A stretch of 64,000 nt of DNA from Numida meleagris (lineage: Eukaryota > Chordata > Aves > Galliformes > Numididae): NCBI RefSeq assembly GCF_002078875.1, contig NC_034410.1, positions 35,729,506 to 35,793,505 on the forward strand, read 5' to 3'. The position numbers and the translations under genes were made by a program. The notes beneath the pieces were generated by a model. It did not search any database. It had not been told where the DNA came from and was given only the letters and a program-made list of their open reading frames with translations. Shown here piece after piece: positions 11,901 to 23,500 of the stretch. Position 1 is the first letter of the stretch. Each line of letters opens with the position of its first letter.

Positions 11901-14900
11901 TATAGTTGTATACGACATTACAAATGAGGTAAGTACAATAGAAGAGGGAGATACAGGGGATCTTAGTGGTCTTGAGTCTGCCTTTTTTTTATATATATAT
12001 AACTGTTTTGTGTTTATCTATATCAGTTCATCATTTAATGTTGGGCTGGGTAATATTAATTTGTGCCTGGAAACTTTTCTAACCGGGAGACCCCTTATAG
12101 TCTGTCTTAATATTAAAAAGTAATTGAAAAAATAGAGAAAGCAGATTCCTTTGCAGAGTGTTTTTTTCAAACCCACCTTTATATCAGTTCATCTGAATTG
12201 AAATGTTACTCACCACACTACTGGTGACAAATTATTTCTGACAGTGAAAGATGTTGCGTTCATGTGTTATTGCTAAGTAAAAGGTAAGGATTATAGGCAG
12301 CATAATCTACTGAAGCTATAACATAACATTACTTGATTTTATTTGAACTTGCATCAGATAAGCTTTGTATTTTTTTGGTAAAAATGAGACTGTCCCTTTA
12401 CTGTGACAGTGCTCAATAATTAGAAAACATTGAGAATCCTTGAGTTTATTTACAAACTCAATTCTTATAGAGGCGAAAATAAAGTTCCAATTTTCTCTCA
12501 ACTGTTTCTGTATCCTTACTTAGTCTGCATAAATCTTCATATCTTTATTTACTTTTTTTAGCATTGTCATAACTAAGTACATCTAAAAGTTAGGGTAGGA
12601 AACCCTGTGACTGCCTCTTTGGGCAGAGTTAGCAGCCTTGCTTTAATTGACATTCTGCTTGAAGTATAGATAACAGAGATTGGGATAATAGGTGAGTGCA
12701 AAAGGATGATAAAACTCAACTTGCATCATTTTGCAATCATTAACAGGAGTCCTTTGCCAGAGCGAAAAACTGGGTCAAAGAACTTCAGCGTCAAGCAAGT
12801 CCTAACATTGTAATAGCTTTAGCAGGAAACAAAGCTGATCTAGCTAACAAAAGAGCTGTGGATTTCCAGGTACGTACATAACTTCTGTTTATAGAAATAG
12901 CTTTTTGTTGGAGCAGAAGGTAAATAGGCCTGCTGAGGAGCTTACATGCATAGACTAGGTGGTTGTTATAGAGGTCATGCAGTTAAATATAAACCTCAAG
13001 TGAGACTAATTCTAGATGTTGCTGAAAAATCTATTTTTGTACTAGTGACATGTGGCAGTGGACTTTTTTGAATAAGTAATTAAGTTTGAGGAATAACTAA
13101 TTTATTTGCATCTCTTTTAGGCTAATTGAATTTATGTTCTATGATATGATCTCTTCCTGTCTTCCACTCAAAATTATCTGTAATTAGAGTGTCAGTGGAA
13201 GCGATAGACTGATCTGCTCACACAGTGTGTTCCTAAGCTCTGTGACTTGTCCACAGGGGAATTTTGATTATCTTATGATAAATGATTGATAGACTTAATG
13301 TGCCTAGAGTATACTGTTGAAGAAGTGTTCAACTTCTAATGGTGCTTTTCATGGAGTTCTTTTTGTTTTAGCTGATAACACCTGTGTTCTTCTGCTACGT
13401 TTGTCTTCTTGAAAATGCTGGTTAAACTTAAAGTAATCAGAAAATGGCTTCTAAAGCAAATGAAATTCACTACAGATGTTCTGGTCCATTCAAGACTGAT
13501 GTATTTGAATCAATTATCTTAAGATAACATTTATTAGTCGTTAATTCTGTTACTGTTTTCATCTGTATTTGGTGTGATTGTGTGAGGTACTGCTATTTAT
13601 AATAATGAATCCTTTTAGAACTTTAGAAATCAGTCTGTGAAGATTAGTAGTTTCAGGTATTTTCAAAATAAATTCAACATTCTCAAAAATTTTATTCTTT
13701 CATGTCAATTGCAATATAAAGCCTACCACAGAAAAATTTGGTATTCTGAGAATTTGTAGTATGTGACAAATGCTGTGTATCTCTGTAGCTAAAAAACTTA
13801 ATCAAATACAATTATCAAAGTAGAACTACCTGTACTGGATTTTTTGTTAGTTTTATTTCTAAACATTTTTTGCTGTCAACTTCATGGGTTTGCAAAAGTT
13901 GTTTGCAAAAACATTTCAGATTTCTAAGTGTTGGTTAATGTGTTATTTCAGATACAGTTACGTAGGTCTTAGCAGATGTTACTTAAATGAATATTGAACT
14001 AGACTTTTTTTTTCTTTTTTCATCATAGGTATTATAGTTTGGCTTTATGCAGATTTCCCATTGAATTCAAAGGCAGTTACGTAATCTTAAGACACTAGGG
14101 ATTCATAGCTGAACTGGCTAACAGGAAGTGGCAAAAATAGGGAACTGAAATATTTCAGATGTGTATTTCAGATGAAAATTCAGTCTGGAGAAGAAGATCA
14201 TATGACAAGACATTAAGATTTGCCTTATTAATTTTATTATCCTGACAAATTCTCTATTCTAAAACTACTGATCAATCTGGCTTAGTGAATGCAAGATTGA
14301 AGGCAATTCAGCAACATTCTTTATAGAGGTAGTAATAGGCTTTTTGGCATTTGAAGGCACTTTCTGATGCTTATTCATTCTTGCTATTACAGCTAGAGTC
14401 CTGTAGTAGGATTGTCCTTTTAATACTTACTATTTAGTTAGGTTTGATCTGGAATATTTTTTTTAAGACAAATAAGGATTTCAAGGTTGCATTTCTTTTA
14501 ATTGCTTGATGACGTTACAACTTCTCCATAGCTAATGAATATCACGCTGTCATGAGTGTTTCAACAAACCTTTTTTCCAAAATGGAATAGAAATTCTTCC
14601 TCAGTAGCAGTAAGAGTACAACGTGTAATAAAGTGAGGCTTTAACTTTTGTTTTTTAGGAATGGACTAATGCAGTATTTTCTTTCAGGAAGCGCAAGCTT
14701 ATGCAGATGACAACAGTTTATTGTTCATGGAGACATCTGCCAAAACATCTATGAACGTAAATGAAATATTTATGGCAATTGGTGAGTTGATGGGGGGGGC
14801 AAAAAAGAGAATTTAAGATAACTGTTTTTTTGAGATTCATATCATCTGAAGCATCCTAACTCAAGCTCTCTGAGTCTTTCACATGAATTATATTTCTTTC

Positions 14901-17761
14901 TGTGGGACTGAAGTTTCCTTAGGCCCCTTCAGCTCCTTTATGATGTTGAGATAAACTTAACTGAAGCATATTTGCGCAGGTCTTCTGTCAAGCACTTAGA
15001 GCTTGGATTAACTTGTAGTAGCAGAACAAGCTTAGGTTAATTTGTATTCTGTCAGCAAGTTTCACGTAACTGTCTTCATGTTGTGATCAGTGGTACTGCT
15101 TCAAGCTGAAGCAAAATTAAGCTCTAGTTGCTGTTACATATTAAAAAAAATACATCTTTCCCATGCTGTAGTTAACCATTGAAAGTTTTACCTAGTTTTT
15201 CTTTAACAAATCCAATGTGTATTTTATGGTTATCAAATTCGTACAAGAATGTAAGTGAAAATGTATAAATATGTAATTTTAATGTTACATTTTTTGCAAC
15301 AGCTTGTGTACAACCTTGGGTAGGTGCAGAACCTATAATTAAGTACTTCTTAAAGACAATCATAATTGAAGCTGGAAACATATCAAAATAGGAGAATGAC
15401 AGGGGCTTGCTTTGAAGAAGTTAAGAGTATTCATTTTAGTCTAATCAAAGTATTTGCTGAATACTGTTCTATATTAAAATTGTTTGAATTCCAAACGCAG
15501 CAATGTAAAATACAAAGGGTGTGCCAAGGATGAGCATACGTGTTTAAATTCAAGTCTTGAGTACAAGTAAAGGGTACTTTGTATGAGAAGTGAATTTACT
15601 AATATATTTCTAGCACTAACATTCCTAAAGCATAATAGAAAGGTTAAGTTACTAACAGTCTTGTGAATTCCCTTGGTGGATATAACATCATATCTCACTG
15701 TTAATTAAAAAAAAATATGAAAAGGGGAAAAGAAAGTGGGTGTTTTAGGTGGGTTGCTTGTCCTATTTAATAACCTTAATAACCTAATAATATTTAATAA
15801 CCTTTAATAATTACAGTAGTCACTCTTACTGTGAGGAAACAGTGAAGTATAGTATCAAATAACTGTCTTAATCTGTTTCTCATTTTGCACTGCAGTAACC
15901 TCTCTTGCTATCAAAATAAATTGTTTTTCAACAGCTCTTACCTTTTTTGTTTGCAAACCAGTAAAGTAGAAGGTAACTTACGTGGTTGAACTTCTAGCAA
16001 ATGCAAATGAAATTATGATGATAACAACATTTTACAGCACGTACTCTCTTCATATTAACTATAAATACAAGGGGTGGGGGTGGGGTACAGAATTCTAAGT
16101 AGAAAATATATTTTTGTCATAAATGGTGGAGGTAGCTCTGCATTTAATGATGCAGAAATGCTCAATTATAGACCTCTTCGCAGGACTACAGCACAGCTTC
16201 AAAAATAACTTTTTAAAGATGCAGTTTGCATCATGCTGTTAAAAGAGATGTGAAAAATGAATCTTCAAAGTCTGGGTTTTTGGTAATTTATTATGTAAAC
16301 AATAATTCTTACCTGTCCATACTCTAATGTGCACACAATAAACTCGACAAAAAGTACATACTTAGTACCTGGGTATTTAGTCTGCAAGATTCCTAGTCCA
16401 TGTGAGTATTCTTTGGGTGAATTGGATGAAATTCAAACTTAGCATTGCATTGGAACAAGATCTGTGCAGCATTGAGCTTAGAATAGCCTTTTGTAGAACA
16501 TGAGTTCATTTCTAAGGACCATATCTAAATGTGATCTTCCAAAAATGTGAGAAAAGTCAAAAATGAGAGCACAGAAAGGAGTGGATGCAAGCTACAGCTG
16601 CTTGTGAATTAACTGCTTTAGAGCTAGTTCAAAACTTCCAGATACTAAAAAAAAAATAAAATTGCTCATTTCCAGTATCTGTAATCTCAAGCAACGTTTC
16701 TTTGAAGACATTTTTTTTGCTGATGTTGTGTCTCTTCATACTGTCTTTGCAGCTTAGTGTCATGAGAACTCTTGGGTTCTGTTAACTGAGTTAATCTCTT
16801 TGATGTGCTAGTTTTCTTATTGCTGCCTGTTCCTGTAGTTGAATTTCATTCCTTTTTTAAAGAACAACTTTCCCTAACATTGGCCAGCATTATAATTCTG
16901 GAATCAAAGTATGCAGCCAGAAAGTAAACAGAGATGGTGGCTGAGTCCTGATAATGTGGGCAAGACAGCCCCATGGAAGTCCTCTAAAGTAGAACTTACC
17001 TTTCTCTCTGTCATCATTTTACTCCAAGGACTTGCTACTGAGAAGGGTAGTGCTTGTCACCCATATTTTCCATGTCCGATTGAGAAGTTATCCTCGAGCT
17101 ACAAGGATGACAAAGATTAGCACAGTAAATTGATTCATAAGAACTGGACATAAGATGCATCTTTGAGGGAGGGGCGATTAAAAAAAAAAAGAGGTTTGAT
17201 CTTTTGGTGAGGACCGTTTCTTAAGTTATTTGCAGTACTTACTCTGCGTGGTTATCTGGGCTGTAGGTTGACCCATTTCTGTCTGTTGTGTCCTCTTTCA
17301 TTGTTTCTGTATCTTTTACCCCCAACATTCTTATCTTAAAGACGATTCTGTGTGGATGAATTCCTGCAAGAGCTGTCACTTAGTGACATTGCACAGCTTA
17401 CCTAGGTAGATACTTTTTAATGCTCAAGATACTAACGCATTTTGTTCTTAACTCTTAGATAAGGTGGTTAATCATTAAGAAGTTGTGTCTTAACTTCTTT
17501 TACTACCAACACACTGAATTGAATCAGACTTTATAATGATTATATTGATATGTTTATAGAGCAATGAAGTGCTGACTGTTTGTGTACTCAGATGATTTAA
17601 TCTCACTACAATGTTTAACCTCTTATTTTTTTATTCATTTTATAGCAAAAAAATTGCCCAAGAATGAACCACAGAGTACAGGAGCCAACTCTGCCAGAGG
17701 AAGAGGAGTAGACCTTACTGAACCCACACAACCACCCAAGAGTCAATGTTGTAGTAACTAA
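8775..17761 (+). CDS. RAB5A: Ras-related protein Rab-5A, complete, five coding exons
   Basis: Small GTPase that directs homotypic early-endosome fusion and clathrin-dependent endocytic traffic. In its GTP form it recruits effectors such as EEA1, and it sits on early-endosome membranes. Joining 8775-8937, 11777-11928, 12747-12869, 14688-14781 and 17646-17761 gives 215 residues with no stop, the usual Rab5A length. Visible motifs are the P-loop GESAVGKS (27-34), switch I with STIG (51-54), switch II WDTAGQE (74-80), the base-recognition NKAD (133-136), SAK (163-165), and the C-terminal CCSN, whose two cysteines (212-213) are the geranylgeranylation site. The first ATG has a good Kozak context (G at -3, G at +4). 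Sequence features such as [11 protein letters not shown] and [11 protein letters not shown] fit Rab5A rather than 5B or 5C. The gene converges on PP2D1. Confidence 0.97.
8938..11776 (+). other. RAB5A: RAB5A intron 2
   Basis: 2.8 kb, AT-rich. No gene or clear repeat was recognised. GT-AG; acceptor TTTTTTGTAG at 11767-11776. Confidence 0.7.
11777..11928 (+). CDS. RAB5A: RAB5A exon 3 (residues 55-105)
   Basis: 152 bp, from [10 protein letters not shown] through YDITNE. It carries the switch II motif [11 protein letters not shown]. Acceptor TTTTTTGTAG, donor GAG|GTAAGT. Phases match the neighbouring exons. Confidence 0.96.
11929..12746 (+). other. RAB5A: RAB5A intron 3
   Basis: 818 bp with a short (AT)n stretch near 11990-12001. 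No other feature was recognised. Confidence 0.7.
12747..12869 (+). CDS. RAB5A: RAB5A exon 4 (residues 106-146)
   Basis: 123 bp, 41 whole codons. It encodes the alpha-3 region and the guanine-specificity motif NKAD. Acceptor TTAACAG, donor CAG|GTACGT. Confidence 0.96.
12870..14687 (+). other. RAB5A: RAB5A intron 4
   Basis: 1.8 kb, AT-rich. No gene or clear repeat was recognised. Confidence 0.65.
14688..14781 (+). CDS. RAB5A: RAB5A exon 5 (residues 147-177)
   Basis: 94 bp encoding [10 protein letters not shown] through FMAI, including the METSAK motif. Acceptor CTTTCAG, donor G|GTGAGT, ending one base into codon 178. Confidence 0.96.
14782..17645 (+). other. RAB5A: RAB5A intron 5
   Basis: 2.9 kb. 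Mostly AT-rich, with a TAATAAC-rich patch near 15770-15815 and a G-rich run near 16071-16086. No gene was recognised. Confidence 0.65.
17646..17761 (+). CDS. RAB5A: RAB5A exon 6 coding part (residues 178-215 and stop)
   Basis: Encodes the hypervariable C-terminal tail and the double-cysteine prenylation motif CCSN, then TAA at 17759-17761. The acceptor ATTTTATAG is weak in pyrimidines, but its phase fits. Confidence 0.96.
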
Positions 17762-19125
17762 AACATCAATTGCTTTAAACTGTTCTGAATATTCTTCTGC
17801 TTCCTAACTGTTAATAACCATGGAATTGGAGTGCTTAACCTGGCCCAGTACAGCTTCCAAACAGCGAAGAGACTTACAATAATAGTCAAGTTTATGATAC
17901 AGAATTTCCTTTTGACCTAAAATTTTAACATGCATGTATCCACCGCTGTCTTTAATGTTTCAGCATAGAGGAGTGATGGAAGCGGAATAAACTTCCTTCA
18001 GATGAAAAGTTTTAAAAATCGCTTACCATTAGGGATATAGAAGACCTACTTTCCATGGACCTAATTGGCCAGTTCCTGTAGCTTCAATACTGATGGCTGT
18101 TACCATGACTAGAATTTGAACTTTTCACAATTCTCAATTGTGCTTTAAAAGAGTTTTAGAAACAGGGTCTAAAAATAAAACTTATTCACAGTATTGATGC
18201 AACCAGTTGTTTCTGCAGGTATATACTGTTTAGTTATACATTCCATAGTTTAATAATTTAATCCCAAATAATACTTGCATTAACAATTTTAAGAACCCTA
18301 TGCTTGCAGGAAAGTGGATTTTTAGTTGGTACACTGTATGTAAATTATATCAACCCAGTTAGTTGTCTAAAGAGAGTATGATAAATCAAGTTTAACTTCA
18401 TTTTTAATCTGTTCAAAAGGTACAAACCAGTAAATTCAACGTTACAATATAGGATATTTTTCCTTTACAAACTGTAAGAGCTCTTCAAGTAAAACCACAA
18501 CAAACTTGGTGTCTGTGACTTTTTTTTCTTGGTTTTGATCATTGCTGGCCATTACAGTTTGTTTTTCCCCTGAGGAAAAAAAAATAGTGCACTAACTATT
18601 ACGGACATTCAACTTGATTTTAAATTTGGTTATTAATGTACTGTAAATAGGTACTCTGCATTGTAGTCTACATTTGTTTAATACTTTCTGTAATATTTAA
18701 GAGTTGCTTAAAGGTATACAGAATGTACAGTTACTTAAAGCTAACTTTTTTCCTCTCTAATCAAAGGGGGTTCTAAGTTCTTCCTTGATGGCTAGAACAG
18801 TAATACATGATGCTCCTGTATCTGTAACATAAGTACTGCTGTCTGTCAATAATGAACTTTGCAACTTTGTTTTCCAAAGTACATTTTATTTTGATCTGTC
18901 CAGTATATTGCACTAATTCTTAGTTATTTTCATTATATGAAATCTACCAAGTGTGTCAGAAGAGATGAATTAGTCTATTTAAATGTTGAACTGATAGCAG
19001 AAACTTACTTGTGCAGATTTTTAATTTGCAGTAATCTGGGTTTAGCAAGGCAAAGGACGGTTCACCAGTGTTTAGTTTTATATTGAGGTGCTCAGGTTTG
19101 AATAAAGTGGTTAAAAAAAAGAAGT
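17762..19125 (+). other. RAB5A: RAB5A 3'UTR (end approximate)
   Basis: AT-rich non-coding sequence after the stop. Possible poly(A) signals AATAAA lie at 17986-17991, 18174-18179 and 19101-19106. The last is followed by an A run and a GT-rich stretch and lies just before the PP2D1 3' end, so the longest 3'UTR would be about 1.36 kb. Use of the earlier signals would give shorter isoforms. Confidence 0.65.
19101..19106 (+). terminator. RAB5A: Likely distal RAB5A poly(A) signal
   Basis: Canonical AATAAA with cleavage expected about 15-25 bp downstream. It is the last canonical signal on the + strand before the PP2D1 coding region. Confidence 0.55.
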
Positions 19126-19162
19126 TTGCGATTACTGTTTCTTATTCTGAGTTTCAGAAGCT

Positions 19163-19168
19163 TTTATT
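19163..19168 (-). terminator. PP2D1: Likely PP2D1 poly(A) signal
   Basis: TTTATT on the + strand is AATAAA on the minus strand, about 155 bp after the PP2D1 stop. If used, PP2D1 cleavage falls near 19140-19150, close to the RAB5A end. Confidence 0.5.
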
Positions 19169-19320
19169 TCATTTGTACAGTTCAAGAGAAGATGTCTGAT
19201 TTGCTGTATGGGTCAGCATTTAAGATGATTGCAACTAACCTCATGACACAGTTAAATACATGCTTGTGCTTTGTGTTCTGTGAAACTCCATTTGTCGTAT
19301 GATACCTTTTAAATGTTGAG

Positions 19321-20555
19321 TTAGTTGGGTAACTTATCACATCCATTTAGAAGTACAATCAAAATAGTAATGTTATCTCTTGAACCTGCAGCTAATGCAG
19401 CCTTTACCAGTTGTTCACTGATGTAGCTTGCTGCATTGTCATAGAGTGCCTCGGAAGTGACCACACCTTTTACTGCAATTTGTGATTCACAGCTGGACAG
19501 GTATGCTTTTGTGTCCTCTTCAAAATGTGTAGGTGGCTTACAATCCACTGGCAATGTAGTTTTCAGCAGTTGCTGGCCAGTATAATTTACAGGCTTGTGA
19601 CATGATATCTTGGAATCCATTTTTTCAGCCAGTTGTGGATCTGAGTCATAAATAGATAGGTATGCTTGTGTACGTTTTTGAGGCTGTTTCATGTCTTCAG
19701 ACCCTTTTGTCAGTGTATTTGGCAGCTGTTTATGGATGTAACTTGGACTAGTTGCGTGGGTAATGTCAGTTTCTTCTGGCACTGCAGTTTGTGAATGTGG
19801 CTGAAGACTGTTACATAGATAACCTTTTCTGTCCTCTGACTGTTTCAGTTCTTCAGAGCTGACTTGTGCGCTAGAATCGGACTGTTTTATCCCTCTTTTC
19901 CCTGGACCTATCTCATCGTTACTGAAAAGTGTCGGTTCCGGATCAGCTTGATTTTCATGCTCATCAGTTTCCTTAGGAACAACTCTATCTTTGCTTTGCA
20001 AATAGCTCATCCTAGGACATTTTGGTTTTCCACGTGTAAGGTTGCCTTTTGAGTCAGTGGGAAAAATCTCCATACTGGAGTCCAGTACTTCAATTCCAAG
20101 TTGCTGATCATTAGTAGCCTTTGAATTATTTAACTCTTCTTCAGAGAGGGCCATCAAATACTGACAGTTATATAGAGAAGCCCCATGTTGTTGAATACAT
20201 TCATACGTTCTCAGGTAATGAGTGAATGTTGTTAGCGTTAATGCACATACTTCATTGTAATCCAGAACCTCCCAAAGCCCATTGGAAGCTAAAATAAGAA
20301 ATTGACAAGAATCATCAATTGGGACAGAGATGCTATGAGGTACAGGTATAACGGATCTTTTTAGTAAGGGGTCTCCATGATATCCAAGACCTCTTGTAGT
20401 TCTAAGGTGACCCTCTACTAATCCATCTGGTTCACTAGTGCTGATGTTTCCGCCATTCTGAAGTATGCGTTTTTTCTCCCTTACATTAGAAGTGCTGTGC
20501 TCTTCTGAGAGGCGATAACTCTTGCCGTTTTTACATAAAACTGCGTGTGTGTTAC
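19321..20555 (-). CDS. PP2D1: PP2D1 last coding exon (residues 339-749)
   Basis: Acceptor CTTTTAG just above 20555 on the minus strand, stop TAA at 19323-19321. It carries the second half of the PPM domain, the repeat-containing insertion, and the closing GSRDNIT strand motif. There is no in-frame ATG before residue 473, so an ATG-only reading would miss the first 400 bp of the exon. Confidence 0.9.
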
Positions 20556-23500
20556 CTAAAAGTAAAATAAATATTTTGAACTATAGCCCACTGATTTTTT
20601 TTCTTACATTGCTGTAAAATTAGTGACTAACATTTTGCTAAAGACTGGGGGAGAAAAAAATCATAGTTCAATTTTTACTATTGTAGGCAGCAATGTGACT
20701 ATAAATTAATCCAGTTCTGTTTTACAGCAAGATTTTGTGGATTTTTTTTCCCCTCCCACTATTTGGAAGACTGTTCTAGAATCTTGTTTTTCTGACTGCA
20801 GCTAAACTTTTATGAGGAATCTGTGATGTTTCAAATCGGCCTAACATGCAGTCTGATAGAAATGTTGCAGTTGAAGTTTTTAATTGAATATGTAAGGATG
20901 ATGTCAAGTACTCCACTTCTCACGTATTTTTCTAGGAGAGAGCGTGCTCTCAAAACATTGTGGCTAAATTAACCCATCAGAAAGCAAGTTCAGACTTTTG
21001 GAATATAAAATATCTAGTACCTGAAAAATAATTTGGACATTATTTAGGATTTACAGTTCATGATGCCTTAAGTCTATTCTTCGGGTAAGGAACTCAAGGG
21101 AGCAGGATTTTTTGCAGTCATATTAGAATAATATATTTCCTTTAGTAGAAATAAGTACTTTCTTTCACTCAATCCTATTGAAATCCAGAGGGTGAGAGTG
21201 AAAAAGTATTAAAAATCACAACACTCCAAGTGATCAGCCTTGTCAGGCTTGAATACAGGGTATAAAGGAAAGCATCTCTGAAACAAGGTGTGCAGTGTTT
21301 GAGATCCCCTGTGGCTACACTGAGTGGAGGCAGTTTTTGTGTTGAGGAGAGTCTTTGATCTTTTGGCATAAAGGCAAAAGTGATGCGCTAAAGACAAATT
21401 GAGTGGGATTGTAGCTTTCCAGATGCTAAGCTGGCCACAGTGTGTTCTTTTACATTTTGCATTTTCTGCGTAGAGGGCGGTATGAAAACTGTTTATAGGC
21501 AGTGCTTATACAGTTGTATTTCTTGGCAAGTGTATTGGCATTGTCTAGTGTAGGGGATAGCTCCAGGTGTAGTATCCTGTGAAGGTAGAGTTCTCTATGT
21601 GGTTCATAATTTCAAACTGAAGAATACGTCTTTTATTGTTTATAGAATGTAAATGCCTTAAGTTATTTGCATTGTGAATGTGTTCTTGCTCCCTCCTCTG
21701 TAGTCTGATTTCGGTGGAGAACTAGCTGGTTGTCTAAAACTCGCTTGATCCCTCAGAGTAGGACCCTCAGTTGAAAGCCTAACCAAGAGCATACTGTAGA
21801 AATGTGAAAAAGTTCTCTTCTAGAGAGTAAAGTCTGGATTGCTCTTGGGTGCGGGTTTGTCTGCAATCGAGAGACAGGGCAGAAGAGTCAACAAGAACCG
21901 GATGACCTATTACTGTGAGACAAAATATGGCAAGCTGTCTTCTGCTCTGCCTGCATGACCATCCTCTTCAGCTGCTTATCTGGTGCTGAAGGAGCACATG
22001 CTTGTGTAAGAACACAATCATGGGGGAAAAATTTTTGTGAAAATCACTTTTCTTTGTTGGGGGAAATTAATGTATTAGTTTAAATGTATATTTAGATGAT
22101 ATACAGAATAAATGTATGTTATTTGTTCAAATGCAAGGACTTCAATCACAAAAGGCTTGAAGTATCTCTGATCAACTTGACTTACAGCTTGAGCTTACAG
22201 TATCTTTAGTTGAAGCCAGCATAAAACTTCATCTGAGAGGAAAGGTTGCAGGCAGGTAATTAGAACCAGAAAATATAAGTTGGGTGAATTCTCTACTATA
22301 TTTTCTTACCTTCATTCTATGCCTCAAGCTCATTGTGATAAAAGGGATTTTCTTCCCCAGTATAGTGAAAAAAATTGCAGTTGTTAAATCTGAAAACACA
22401 GACCTTTATGTGTGTTGCTTCTGTATACCATTAAATGTGTGACTGTATCTCTTGCAAGAATAACATGATCTGGTGCTAAACTACCAGTTTTGATAAGAGT
22501 AATAGTTAAGTTCTGGTGGCTGGAAAAATGCTTGTTAAGACAAAGCATGGATATAGCAACAAGTGTTGGGAGAATAGTGAGGAAAGGTGGGTAGAGCATA
22601 GTAACTTCTTTCAGTGTCATTGCATGTTCAAGTTGGTTTATAGGATCCTCATATGTGCAAGGAATTGCATATTATTACCATAATCATTTTTTAATCTTGG
22701 ATGAGTTGGATACAAATATGGAATATAAAATTTTTGCCTCCAAAAGAAATGAAGTATCTTAAAAGATTATCCCTGTCCTACTTATTTCTGATCCACTTAA
22801 TTAATTGCAATCAAATTTCACAGGAAGAAATATGAAGAAGTCATGGAAGCTTTGTGAAAATACTCATCTGAGGAGGAGAGAGTACTTCTGTTGATAGAAA
22901 ATTAGTGTTAGCATACTTCTTGATAATGCTCCTTTAGAATGAGATGAAAGTATTACAGTGCTGGGGATTTAAATCAAGCAGAGACTGAAATACACTTGGG
23001 GTTGCAGACAGCATTTCATTTGAAACCATTCATCCAGCAGCTTTTTTGAAAAAAAAAAAAATTTTCTAGTGTATTTCTCTGTGGGAAAGCATCTTACATA
23101 TACAAGAACTTGAGCAATGACGAGAGTCTCCAAGTGAGCAGACGTAATGACTAGAGTTGTGAAGGACTGCATGAGCTTTAGCATGCTGCCTTCAGCAAGG
23201 CTGGGAGAAGAGCCATTTGGAACGTAACAATGTTTCTCATTGTAATTAATCCATAATTTTCTACACTATGGAAAGGTGACCTCCAATAAGGAAGCAGTAC
23301 TGAACAGATTTGACAACAGTAAATCACCAATTTCTGTTTCTGAAGTTGATAGTTCAGATAATCCCTACAGATCACATTTTCCAGTAGTGATATATAGTGG
23401 CACTTAAATCTCAATGAAACAAATGACTAAGAGAAGAAAATATCTTTAAACACGTTTCAACACTCGGGATTTATGAGATCTAGAATGTTTATTACTGGCT

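Noticed and set aside
16071..16086. G-rich runs as a possible G-quadruplex (also near 4765-4777 and 26669-26678)
   Set aside because: Each has fewer than four well-separated G tracts or is one homopolymer run, so quadruplex formation is not well supported.
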